The notes beneath the pieces are model-generated. The model did no database searches. It had not been told where the DNA came from and was given only the letters and a program-made list of their open reading frames with translations. From Oscillatoria salina IIICB1 (GTDB taxonomy: Bacteria; Cyanobacteriota; Cyanobacteriia; Cyanobacteriales; SIO1D9): a stretch of 64,000 nucleotides of DNA. A program made the position numbers and the translations under genes. Each line of letters starts with the position of its first letter. Position 1 is the first letter of the stretch. Shown here piece by piece: positions 16,237 to 26,300 of the stretch. The stretch is from NCBI RefSeq assembly GCF_020144665.1, contig NZ_JAAHBQ010000001.1, positions 1-64,000 on the forward strand, in the 5' to 3' direction.

Positions 16237-17331
16237 ATGGCTCAAATTTTAACCTTCTTGGGCAAAGGCGGCACAGGTCGAACGACAGTAGCGATCGCCG
16301 CCGCTAAACAACTTGCTGCAAGTGGTTCTCGCACTTTGTTAGTCAGTTCTGACTCTTCTCCCGCTTTCGGGATCTTGTTAGGACTGTCTCCAGGTGCAGA
16401 ACCCCAAGAAATAGCTGCTAACCTCAGCGCAGTACAACTGCAAGCAACTGTACTGCTAGAAAACAGTTGGGAAGAGGTGAAAAAATTAGAGGCGAAATAC
16501 TTGCGATCGCCGACGTTGAAAAATGTCTACGGTCAAGAGTTAAGCGTTTTACCAGGAATGGATGGCGCCCTCGCGCTCAATGCGATCCGAGAATATAATG
16601 CTAGCGGGAAATACGACGCGATCGTTTACGATGGCACCGGAGATCTCCAGACTCTAAGAGTTTTAGGTATCCCCGAAACCGCTAGTTGGTATTTTCGCCG
16701 CTTCCGCCAAGTATTTATTGAGTCAGATTTGGGGAAAGCGATCGCGCCATTTATCCAACCTGTCAGTAGTGCAGTTCTCAATGTTACTTGGACTGCTGAT
16801 AACTTCGCTCCCGAACCGACCAATCAAGCAACCTCAATGTTAGAAGATGGGAAAGCAGCGATCGCCGATCCTCATCGCGTCTTGGCTTACTTGGTCACAA
16901 CCGACGATCCTAGTGCGATCGCCACCGCCAAATATCTCTGGGGAAGCGCTCAACAAATCAATCTTAGCGTCGGTGGAGTCTTGCTTAACCAAGCAGACAC
17001 TACCGCCGCCATTACCAAAGAGTTTGCACCCCTAGCGGTTACTTCTCTTCCCCGCAAAACTGCTGACTGGCAACCGTTGCTGGATGCTTTACCGAGTTTT
17101 AAACCAGCAGCCCAAATACCTAAGCCCGTTACCATAGATCTTGCCGCTCGTCAAGTCAAAATTTTTCTGCCCGGATTTGACAAAAAACAAGTCAAACTAA
17201 CTCAATACGGACCAGAAATTACCGTCGAAGCTGGCAACCAACGGCGTAATATTACCTTACCCCCGCCATTAAGCGGTCAACCCGTCAAAGGAGCAAAATT
17301 CCAAGACGGGTATTTGATAGTGTCTTTGTGA
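16237..17331 (+). CDS. Get3/ArsA-like ATPase with C-terminal HSP20-like domain
   Basis: 364 residues. The N-terminal deviant Walker A motif is FLGKGGTGRTTVA (residues 8-20): the signature Lys10 is present, but the P-loop Lys is Arg15 (G-R-T-T instead of G-K-T-T). SSDSSP near 37-42 takes the place of the switch-I DxDP motif and VYDGTGD near 129-135 is the Walker B-like strand. A central helical region follows, then an ArsA-HSP20-like beta domain from about 294 to the end (VKIFLPGFDKKQVKL...). No Cys metal-binding pair typical of ArsA is evident. Close relatives lie next to chlG in cyanobacteria. A chaperone or membrane-targeting role for tail-anchored or photosynthetic proteins is only inference. 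ATP hydrolysis is uncertain given Arg15. Confidence 0.8.
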   Translation: MAQILTFLGKGGTGRTTVAIAAAKQLAASGSRTLLVSSDSSPAFGILLGLSPGAEPQEIAANLSAVQLQATVLLENSWEEVKKLEAKYLRSPTLKNVYGQELSVLPGMDGALALNAIREYNASGKYDAIVYDGTGDLQTLRVLGIPETASWYFRRFRQVFIESDLGKAIAPFIQPVSSAVLNVTWTADNFAPEPTNQATSMLEDGKAAIADPHRVLAYLVTTDDPSAIATAKYLWGSAQQINLSVGGVLLNQADTTAAITKEFAPLAVTSLPRKTADWQPLLDALPSFKPAAQIPKPVTIDLAARQVKIFLPGFDKKQVKLTQYGPEITVEAGNQRRNITLPPPLSGQPVKGAKFQDGYLIVSL

Positions 17332-17360
17332 GGTAAGAGGTTTCACCCTGAAAGTACCCA

Positions 17361-17512
17361 CATTTATCAGTTACCAGCGAACAGTTATCAGTTTTCAGTT
17401 ATCAGTTTTCAGTAGAGATTGGAGACAAGAAGCAATTAGCGAATAAACTTTTCACTGTTTACTGTTTACTGTTCGGGTGGTAACTGCTAACTGTTTACTG
17501 ATAACTGAACCC
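17361..17512. repeat. Low-complexity repeats with inverted arms upstream of chlG
   Basis: The 194-bp gap holds repeated cagttatcag/cagttttcag units (about 17361-17415) and, after about 30 bp, repeated ttactgt/taactg units ending in gtttactgataactga (about 17446-17512). The two arms are partly inverse complements (ttatcag versus ctgataa) and could fold into a long imperfect hairpin. Such TATCAG/CTGATA blocks recur between cyanobacterial genes. The chlG promoter must lie in or near this block, but no convincing box was found. Confidence 0.65.
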
Positions 17513-17525
17513 AGTCCCTAAACCT

Positions 17526-18515
17526 ATGTCTAATTCTCAAACTTCAAAGACAACAGAAAACGAATCTCGTGGCTCAAAAACCAGACAATTATTAGGAATG
17601 AAAGGCGCGGCACCAGGTGAAAAATCAATCTGGAAAATTCGCCTCCAATTGATGAAACCGATCACTTGGATTCCTCTAATTTGGGGCGTAGTCTGCGGTG
17701 CAGCTTCTTCCGGTAGCTTCACCTGGTCTTTAGAAGACATCCTCAAAGCCGCAACTTGTATGTTGCTTTCTGGTCCTTTGCTCACAGGTTATACTCAAAC
17801 CTTAAATGATTTCTACGACAAAGAAATCGATGCAATTAATGAACCTTACCGACCGATTCCTTCAGGGGCAATTTCGATTCCCCAAGTAGTCACGCAAATT
17901 TTAGTATTGCTATTTGCTGGTTTTGGTATTGCTTATTTTCTCGATCGATGGGCAGGTCATAGTTTTCCGACAATTACCTGTACTGCCATCGGCGGTGCAT
18001 TTTTAGCTTATATTTACTCCGCCCCACCAATAAAACTGAAAAAAAATGGTTGGCTAGGTAACTACGCCCTCGGTGCAAGTTATATCGCCCTTCCTTGGTG
18101 GGCAGGTCACGCCCTTTTTGGCGATTTAAACTGGACGATCGCCATTCTCACTTTATTTTATAGTCTCGCTGGACTGGGTATTGCGGTGGTGAATGACTTC
18201 AAAAGTGTAGAAGGCGATCGGCAATTAGGGCTAAAATCTCTCCCAGTTATGTTTGGCGTTACTACCGCCGCTTGGATTTGCGTTTTAACGATCGATTTGT
18301 TTCAAGCAGGAATTGCGGGTTACTTGGTCAGCATTCACCAAAATCTTTATGCAGCGATTCTCATGCTATTAGTAATTCCGCAAATCACGTTCCAAGATAT
18401 GTATTTCCTGCGCGATCCCTTAGAAAATGACGTGAAATATCAAGCTAGCGCCCAACCTTTCCTCGTTTTGGGAATGTTAGTTACTGGTTTAGCATTAGGA
18501 CACGCCGGAATTTAA
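17526..18515 (+). CDS. chlG: Chlorophyll synthase ChlG
   Basis: 329-residue integral membrane UbiA-type prenyltransferase that attaches geranylgeranyl or phytyl diphosphate to chlorophyllide a in thylakoid membranes, the last step of chlorophyll a synthesis. The first Asp-rich motif NDFYDKEIDAINEP is at 94-107 and the second, VVNDFKSVEGDRQLG, near 221-235; both bind Mg-diphosphate. Eight or nine hydrophobic segments follow the polar N-terminal 40 residues, and FGVTTAAW and DPLENDVKYQAS are typical of ChlG rather than bacteriochlorophyll synthase. It lies 194 bp after the Get3-like gene, on the same strand. Confidence 0.97.
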   Translation: MSNSQTSKTTENESRGSKTRQLLGMKGAAPGEKSIWKIRLQLMKPITWIPLIWGVVCGAASSGSFTWSLEDILKAATCMLLSGPLLTGYTQTLNDFYDKEIDAINEPYRPIPSGAISIPQVVTQILVLLFAGFGIAYFLDRWAGHSFPTITCTAIGGAFLAYIYSAPPIKLKKNGWLGNYALGASYIALPWWAGHALFGDLNWTIAILTLFYSLAGLGIAVVNDFKSVEGDRQLGLKSLPVMFGVTTAAWICVLTIDLFQAGIAGYLVSIHQNLYAAILMLLVIPQITFQDMYFLRDPLENDVKYQASAQPFLVLGMLVTGLALGHAGI

Positions 18516-18528
18516 TTAGTAGTTTTGT

Positions 18529-18545
18529 GGTGGGCATTGCCCACC
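18529..18545 (+). terminator. Hairpin after chlG
   Basis: GGTGGGC (18529-18535) and GCCCACC (18539-18545) form a perfect 7-bp stem with a 3-nt loop, starting 14 nt after the chlG stop. The following bases are TAATTTAA, not a clean T-run, so it may be a terminator or the common dispersed GTGGGCAATGCCCAC-type cyanobacterial hairpin. The rest of the gap to 18680 shows nothing else. Confidence 0.5.
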
Positions 18546-18680
18546 TAATTTAAGTTACTTTCATTCTCCTAGAAGTAAATGCTAACCCAATTACCGAAAA
18601 GGAAATCTTGTTTACGCGATCGCAGTTTTTCCAGAGATTACCTTCCCCAAAAAAGCAGCAAGAATCTTACAAAATTATCC

Positions 18681-19889
18681 TTAGCCACTCAAACCACCTT
18701 TCTCCAGTAAAGGTTGTAGCGTCAAAGTAATTCCATCCCCTAACTTAACTGCAAAAACTTGATAAAGTTTGTTTTGATAGGAAAATTTTTGCTGAAAAGT
18801 TTTTCCAGTTTTTATAACCTTAATAAATCCTTCTAGCCAATCTAAATTATTAGCCTTAAAAAAATCAAGGCAACTTTTTTGTGTCATTAACTGACTACTC
18901 GTTAAATTAAAGCATTCAGCAAAAGCTGGATTAACTAACAAACAACGAAAATCAGTAATTTCAGCATCAACAGGACTACGAATAGCTTCAAAAGCTGCTA
19001 TACCATGATAGCTATAATTGAGAATGCTGGCAAGAATAGAACGAGATTGATAAAGGATTTCGATAGTTTGTTGATGTTGTTTGATTTCAGCTTCGAGTTG
19101 AATTCTTTGTTTCCGGAGAGTAATTTGACAAGAAACTCTGGCTAAAACTTCTTGAAGCTCAAAAGGTTTAGTAATATAGTCACTTCCTCCTAGTTCAAAA
19201 GCTTTAATTTTATCTATTGGTTCATTTAAAGCACTAATAAAAATAACGGGTATTAAAGCCGTTTTAGCTTGCTTTTTGAGAATTTTGCAGACTTCATATC
19301 CATTAAGATTAGGCATAAGAATGTCTAACAAAATCAAATCAGGTAAAATCTTTTCAAGAGAGCGTAAAGCTATATTACCGCCATTGGCGCTGCGAACTTG
19401 ATAACCATTTTCTTTTAGTAATTTTGAGAGAATTTGCAAATTTTCTACTTGGTCATCAACAAGTAAAATTGACCCTTTATCGAGCTGACTTTCTTCTTCT
19501 TCTTCCTCTTCAAAAAAAGGTGGAGTAATTTCTTCTTCAGAAATAATTTTGCAAATTAAGTAGTGAAACTGTGATTTAGTAATCTTCTGTTGAAATACTT
19601 TCGATAAAGTTTTCCAGAGAGAAGCAGCCGAATTTCTGACATAGCCACTGCTCAAATATAAAGATTCGCCAATTTCTTCATAGGAAGATTCTTCCCAAGC
19701 ACCCTTTAAAATTGTTTCTTCTTGTAAACTTAAATGGTTATTTGTTTGCAAATAAACTTTTTTTTGGACAAATTCTAAGGCTTCTTCAAAGGTGATTTTT
19801 TCCTTTTCCATAAGACTTTTGATTTTTCTTTGATGCTCTCTAAAAATCTTGTTGATACTATTTGCTTCTGTAAAAATACCGATCGGCAA
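18681..19889 (-). CDS. Response regulator with N-terminal vMAP-type HTH, REC and PAS-like domains
   Basis: 402 residues. Residues 30-115 (TFEEALEFV..., YEEIGESLYLSSGYVRNSAASLW) match the HTH-like N-terminal domain of cyanobacterial vWA-MoxR-associated proteins. A run of seven Glu (127-133) links it to a receiver domain at 140-255 with acidic pair D145/D146, phosphorylation site D189 (LILLDILMP), S219 and K241. A short coiled coil and a PAS-like domain (about 285-395) end the protein; there is no effector DNA-binding domain at the C-terminus and no kinase. The start is TTG at 19889, preceded by AGGA 8 nt upstream; an ATG at 19811 is possible but has no such site. It is divergent from the giant adhesin gene, so it is a candidate regulator of it (inference). 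Confidence 0.8.
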   Translation of the reverse strand: MPIGIFTEANSINKIFREHQRKIKSLMEKEKITFEEALEFVQKKVYLQTNNHLSLQEETILKGAWEESSYEEIGESLYLSSGYVRNSAASLWKTLSKVFQQKITKSQFHYLICKIISEEEITPPFFEEEEEEESQLDKGSILLVDDQVENLQILSKLLKENGYQVRSANGGNIALRSLEKILPDLILLDILMPNLNGYEVCKILKKQAKTALIPVIFISALNEPIDKIKAFELGGSDYITKPFELQEVLARVSCQITLRKQRIQLEAEIKQHQQTIEILYQSRSILASILNYSYHGIAAFEAIRSPVDAEITDFRCLLVNPAFAECFNLTSSQLMTQKSCLDFFKANNLDWLEGFIKVIKTGKTFQQKFSYQNKLYQVFAVKLGDGITLTLQPLLEKGGLSG

Positions 19890-19960
19890 GGGTGTGTTTC
19901 CTACTTTTTCAGTGAATACTCGGAAAAAGAAAATATTTTCCTGAAATTAGACCGTAAAAA

Positions 19961-20039
19961 ATGACAAAAGTGATTAATAAAACCCAAGATAGATGACAAA
20001 TATGACAAATTTAGAGAAATGAACTGGGTACTCTATAAG
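19961..20039 (+). promoter_or_regulatory. Three ATGACAAA repeats and a possible promoter before the giant gene
   Basis: ATGACAAA occurs exactly at 19961-19968, 19993-20000 and 20002-20009. It is followed by TTAGAG (20011-20016), a 17-bp spacer and TATAAG (20034-20039), a plausible -35/-10 pair. The repeats could be an operator for a regulator in this divergent gap (19890-20344). The rest of the gap holds the DUF4347 relic. Confidence 0.4.
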
Positions 20040-20076
20040 TAGAGGTTTAATTTTCACTTGTTTTGAGGCAGTCTCC

Positions 20077-20329
20077 ATGACTTCTAGTGTTTTTCTCGAC
20101 TCCCAAATTCTAGATTATCAGCAACTTGCAGAAAACGTTACTCCCAATAGCGAGTTTGTCATCTTCGACACCACCCAAGATGGCGTAGCCCAGATTACCC
20201 AGGTTTTGACGGCGCGGAGTAACTTAAGAAGGTATTCAGATTGTCTCTCATGGTAACGAAGGATGGTTACTTTTGGGAAGACAGCATTTAAACTTCAACA
20301 TAGAAAATATCGCCCTAAAATCTGTTTAA
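20077..20329 (+). pseudogene. Broken N-terminal DUF4347 domain, frameshifted and truncated
   Basis: From ATG 20077 the frame reads about 50 residues typical of the start of DUF4347 (VFLDSQILDYQQLAENV, then FDTTQDGVAQITQVLTARSN) before an out-of-frame end at TAA 20254. Shifting by +1 near 20225-20231 restores the DUF4347 continuation GIQIVSHGNEGWLLLG, which then stops at TAA 20327. That second frame is the frame of the giant gene starting at 20345. Thus one frameshift and one stop separate this head from the giant protein. The domain is also about half its usual length. DUF4347 normally begins giant cadherin/FG-GAP/DUF4114-type proteins of cyanobacteria. Interpreted as the decayed original N-terminus; a small independent fragment is less likely. 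Confidence 0.7.
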
Positions 20330-20344
20330 TTAAGAGTAAAAATT

Positions 20345-23300
20345 ATGGAAATCATTAATCCAAACTTGAATATAGACAGTAATTTTTTGTCTTCCTTAAA
20401 TAGAATCAATACCGCCCTAAACGGCAGCGAGCAAACCGACACAATTACTGGAGGAATTAACCGAGGTCAAGACAATGTATATAGATTCCTCAAAGGTGAA
20501 GGGTTACACTTGCCAAGCTCTGGAACAACAAGCTACTCTTTAGAACTAATATTTAAATTTGATGAAACTAACGGCTATCGTAAAATACTCGATTTTGCAG
20601 GCAGAACTCAAGATACAGGATTATATGTATATAACCAACAAATAAGATTTTATAACGTTAGTGGTGCTACAGGCGGAACTGTCAATTCTGGTGAATATAA
20701 CCATCTCATCTTAACCCGTTCCAACGATAACACCGTAGTAGCTTATTTGAATGGTCAACAAATTTTTTCATTTAATGACAGCAGTAATCTCGCCGTTATT
20801 AATGCCAGTGACGGATTAAATATTTTTATAGAAGACACACTTCAAGGAACTGAACAATCAGCCGGACATTTAGATCTATTAAGTTTTTGGTCAAGTAACA
20901 CTTTATCATCTACACAAACTTTACATCGCTATAACTCACTGCAAGATTCCTCTATTGCTCCTAGTGTAAATATTACTTCAGATCGAAGTGAATTAAATAG
21001 TGGAGAAACCGCAACAATAACCTTTACTTTCTCGAAAGAAATTACCGATTTCGATCTTAATGATATCACCGTAACAGGCGGAACAATTTCCAACTTAACT
21101 GGGATTGGAGGTACAATTACCGCATCAGGAGAAAATGCCCTAGCTGGAGAGGGAAAAGAAGAAGCATTCGATCGAAATTCAAATACGAAATGGTTGACTT
21201 TTAGCAACACAGGCTGGTTACAATATGAATTTGAAACTCCAGCAGTCGTAACAGACTATCATTTAACCTCCGCCAATGACGAACCAGCAAGAGATCCGAA
21301 AGATTGGCAATTACAAGGTTCTAATGATGGCGTAAATTTTGTCAATCTAGAGAGTCAAACTAATCAGAATTTTGACACCAGACTAGAAACAAAAAGCTTC
21401 CATATTCCTAGTACTAATCAACAAGCGTATCAATATTATCGCTTAAATATAACTGCAAATCATGGTCTAGATTCATACGGTGATGCAACTCTTCAGTTAG
21501 CAGAATTACAATTAGAATATGATAGCATCTACACCGCCACATTTACTCCAGAAGAAGATAGCCAAACCACAGCCAATATTCAAGTAGGAAGCGATTATTT
21601 TGACCTCTCAGGAAATCCAGGAACGTCTCAGAGTATCACCATTGACATCGACACAGACGAAATAGACGAGACAGCACCAACTCTGACAATAACGTCAGAT
21701 AAGAGTGAATTAAGCAGTGGAGAAACCGCAACAATAACCTTTACTTTCTCCGAAGAAGTTAGCGAATTTGACAGTAGCGATATCACCGTAACTGGGGGCA
21801 CATTAGGAACAGTTTCAACCAGCGATAATCAAATCTACACCGCCACATTTACTCCAGAAGAAAATAGCAAAATTACTGGAACTATTCAAGTAGGAAGCGA
21901 TTATTTTGACCTCTTAGGAAATCCAGGAACGTCTCAGAGTATCACCATTGACATCGACACAGACGAGACAGCACCTACTTTAGTCATCACTTCAGATAAG
22001 AGTGAATTAAGCAGTGGAGAAACCGCAACAATAACCTTTACTTTTTCTGAAAAAATTACCGATTTCGATCTTAATGACATCACGGTAACAGGCGGAACAA
22101 TTTCCAACTTAACTGGTGGGATTGGAGGTACAATTACCGCATCAGGAGAAAACGCCTCTCAAGAGGGAAAAGAAGAAGCCTTCGATCAAAGTTCAAGCAC
22201 CAAATGGTTGACTTTTAGCAACACAGGCTGGTTACAATATGAATTTGATAGTCCAGTAGTCGTAACCGACTATAATTTAACCTCCGCCAATGACGAACCA
22301 TCAAGAGATCCGAAAGATTGGCAATTACAAGGTTCTAATGACGGAGTAAGTTTTGTTAATCTAGAGAGTCAAACTAATCAGAATTTTGACACGAGACTAG
22401 AGACAAAAAGCTACAATATTCCTAGTGCTAATCAACAAGCATATAAATATTATCGCTTAAATATAACTGCAAATCATGGTCTAGATTCATACGATAATTC
22501 AATTCTTCAGTTAGCAGAATTAGAATTAGTATATGATAGCATTTACACGGCGACATTTACCCCAGAAGAAGATAGCAAAATTACTGGAACTGTTGAAGTA
22601 GCAGGGACTTACAGGGATTTATCAGGTAACACAGGAACAAGTATCACGTTCAATGATTTGAGTATTGATACCAGAAATCCCCAACTAACTATTAATCCGA
22701 TTAGTGAGAATGATAGCCTCAACTTAAGAGAATCTTCTCAAGATTTAATTATTTCAGGTACGGCTATAGCTTTGGATGGAGAAATAGTTACAGTTAACCT
22801 TAATGGTAAAGAATATACTAGCGAGGTTATCGACGATCGCTGGACTGTTGTGATTCCAGTTGAAGATGTTGAGATTATAACTGAAACAGACAAACAAGTT
22901 TTTCAAGTAAATGCAGAAGTTGGCTTGGGTTCAGTTAATTTAACTCAATTCAAAAATCTCGAAGTATCTAAAAATCCTCCAGTTTTCAATCCCACTAATC
23001 CTCAGTTACCAACTATTACTGAAGATGAAACTACTCATCAAGGTAAAAAAATCTCTGAATTGCTCGATACAGAAAACTTAGGTATAGTAATCATTGAAGC
23101 TAATAATAATAATGGAAGTTGGCAATATACTTTATATGATTCTGAACCTTTTGCATTTACTATAAATGATGATGGTTCACAAACTCCTATTTTTCCTGGT
23201 TGGAGAGATTTACCTTTAATATCAGAAGAACAAGGACTTTTGTTAGGAGCAAATCATCGCTTGCGCTTTGTTCCTAACCAGGAAAATGGTGGTGAAGCTA

Positions 23301-26300
23301 GCTTAAGATATCGTGCTTGGGATCGATTTGGTTTAGGAGAACCAGGAGAACAAGTTGATGCGCGAATTGACAATGAAAATACTAATTTTTCTCCTGAAAC
23401 TGACACGATTGAGATTGAGATAACTTCTGTTAATGATGCTCCTCAACTGAAGCTAGATGTAGACTTAGAAACGATCGAGGAAAATGATATTGCTCCCGAA
23501 AATGGTAGAAATCTCAGTGAAGTTTTTGGGATAGCGATCGCCGATCCTGATAATGGTTCTTCCTTGGAAGGATTTGCTGTAGTTGGCTTCGGTGCAGTTG
23601 GTCAAGAAATGGACAGTAGTCAGGGAAAATGGCAATACAGTTTAGATGGGCTGAATTGGCTAGATATCAATCTTCGAGATATTGACCGTAAACCAACAGA
23701 AATTGATAATAAGCAGGAATTAAGTTACGAAATTTATAATTTACAGAATGAAATTAGGCAGTTAAATAATAATTATTATGGCAGGAGCAGTGATTTTAAT
23801 TGGCAGGATAAACTGAGGAAGTTAATTGAAAATAATGTTGCCGATCGCGAATTTATTGACGGCTTTGTGGAAAATACTGTCGGTACAAGTTATTTAAGAA
23901 AAACAGAATATGTTTACAATCCGTATTTAGGTCGATCTTATGAAGAAACAAGATATGTAGAAGTAACGCAAGTTGACGAATACAAATTCAACAACTATTT
24001 ATACAACCAGCTCGCAGATTTACTGGAAGCAGGAACAATATCGCAGAAGTTTCTTGATGAGTTAAAAGCTTTAGAAGTCTTTAATGACCAAACCTATAAT
24101 CGGCTCTCCAATTTAGCGGGAGAATATTACGATCGCTCTCACAAAGAAGCTCTGGCTCTGAATCCTTTTACACAAATACGTTTCTTACCCGCAAATAACT
24201 TTACTGGCAAACCTTTACAAATGCTAGTAACAGTGTTGGATAACAGTTATACGGGTGGATTTACCTCTGCTCAAGGGGAGAAAACGATTGACATTAACCA
24301 ATGGAAACCAACCAGCTATTTTGCTTTTGAACCTAGTGCTGTTGGAGTTGAGGTAGTTAATGTTAATGATGCTCCTAGCTTCGATAATGTTGGAGAATTA
24401 GCCGCTATTAACGAAGATTCTCTAGCGGCAGAAATTGTCGGTGAAACGATCGCCAATCTCTTCAGTGATAAATTTGTGGATGCCGATCCAGGAGATACTT
24501 TATCCGGAATTTTAATTGTCTCCAATCCGAACAACTCAGAGCAGGGTGAATGGCAGTATTCGACAGATGACGGTAGGAATTGGTTAAAAGTTGGGACAGT
24601 CGATGATCTGGAAAATGCTCTGGCTTTAGATATCTTCACAAAAATTCGCTTTGTTCCAGTGAGTAATTTTTCTGGTGCAGTGGATGGTTTAGAGGTGCGA
24701 GCTTTAGACTCAACCTATGACGAAGGCTTCACCCAAGGTAGCGATCGCTACTTTATCGATTCTCGCTTAAACGGAAATGAATCCGCGATCGCTGGGGAAA
24801 CTCAACTTCTACAGACGACAATTAAACCCCAAAACGATCGTCCAGTGCTACAAACTACGAACAACAAATCATTAACTGCGATTACTGAAGACGATCTTGA
24901 TAACTTAGGAACCCGCGTCGGTGATTTAATTGCCAATAAAATTAAAGATGCAGATATCAACGATCCCCAAGGAATTGCGATTACCTCCGCAAATAACCAA
25001 AATGGACAATGGCAATATCGTCTCTCAAGCACTTCTACTTGGCGAAATATTGGTACCGTTTCCGACAATTCTTCCCTTCGTTTGAGTGAAAACGCTTACA
25101 TTCGTTTCTTACCAGATGGGAAAAATGGCACTACTACTACTCTTAAATATCGAGCCTATGTTTCCTCTGACACCGATCGATTGTCCGGAACTAAATCCAC
25201 TAATTTAACTCAGGAACAAAGCTTAAGAGATGCTGTTTCCGAAGCCGAACAAACTGTCACTCTCAAAGTAAATTCACTCAACGATCCACCTCGTTTAGCT
25301 AACAGTAAAACTCTCGCAACACCGGCAAACTGGCGTAATCCTGCTGGACAAACATTAGAAAGTCTTTTTGCTAGTCAATTTAGCGATCTTGATTTAGGTG
25401 CGAGCTTTAAAGGAATAGTTGTTAGCGATAATTTTGCTCAAACTCTACAAGGATCGTGGCAATATTCTGTTGATAACGGCTCAAATTGGATTGATATTAT
25501 TGCTAATCCTGAAAGGAGTTTAGTTTTATCCCGTCAAACTAAGATCAGATTTTTACCTCTGCTCTCATTCACAGGGACGCCAGGAAACCTGAAAATCAGA
25601 GCATTGGATAATACTTATACAGGTGAATTTAGCCAAACTGATCGTCAAATTTATCTCGATACTACTAATTTAGAGCCAACTTCTCCTGTCTCTGATTCGG
25701 TAGATTTAAGCAGTGGTTATGTACCTAGACAAGCAGTCGATCTTTTAGGTACAAATAATAGCGATATCTTAAATAACGTAGGTGGCAAATCTGTCTCTGC
25801 TCTTGCTGGAAATGATACCCTACGTTATCAACCAACCTCCAGCTTCACTACAATCGATGGTGGCACTGGCTCAGATGTGCTAGAAATTAATGATAACTGG
25901 GAAAACTATGAAGTAAAATTTGAACACAACCGAATTACAATTAAACATAAAAGCACTCAACAGACGCGGATAGTTGCAAATAATGTTGAGAAAATTAAAT
26001 TTAACGACCATGAAATTACTGGTTTACGTTATGAACTTAAGCTACTCAACAATGCAGCCGAAGAAATTTATCAAGACAAAGATCAACTTTCAGCCAATAA
26101 ATCTATTAGGTTATTACCAAGTAACTCTCGCTTAAAAGCTGGAGATGTTTTCACCTCTCCCAATGGGGAATATTCTCTCAGCTTACAAAATGGAGTTTTA
26201 GTATTCTCTAGTGCAGAAAAACAAATTTGGTCTTCTGGTTTAGATTTAGGTGCGACAGAAGTTCGCTTGGAAACAAATGGTTACTTAGTTTTCTACGATC

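Noticed and set aside
20077-20329. Programmed ribosomal frameshift joining DUF4347 to the giant protein
   Set aside because: No clear slippery site is visible at the shift, and the shifted frame ends at TAA 20327 before the giant gene, so decay is the simpler reading.
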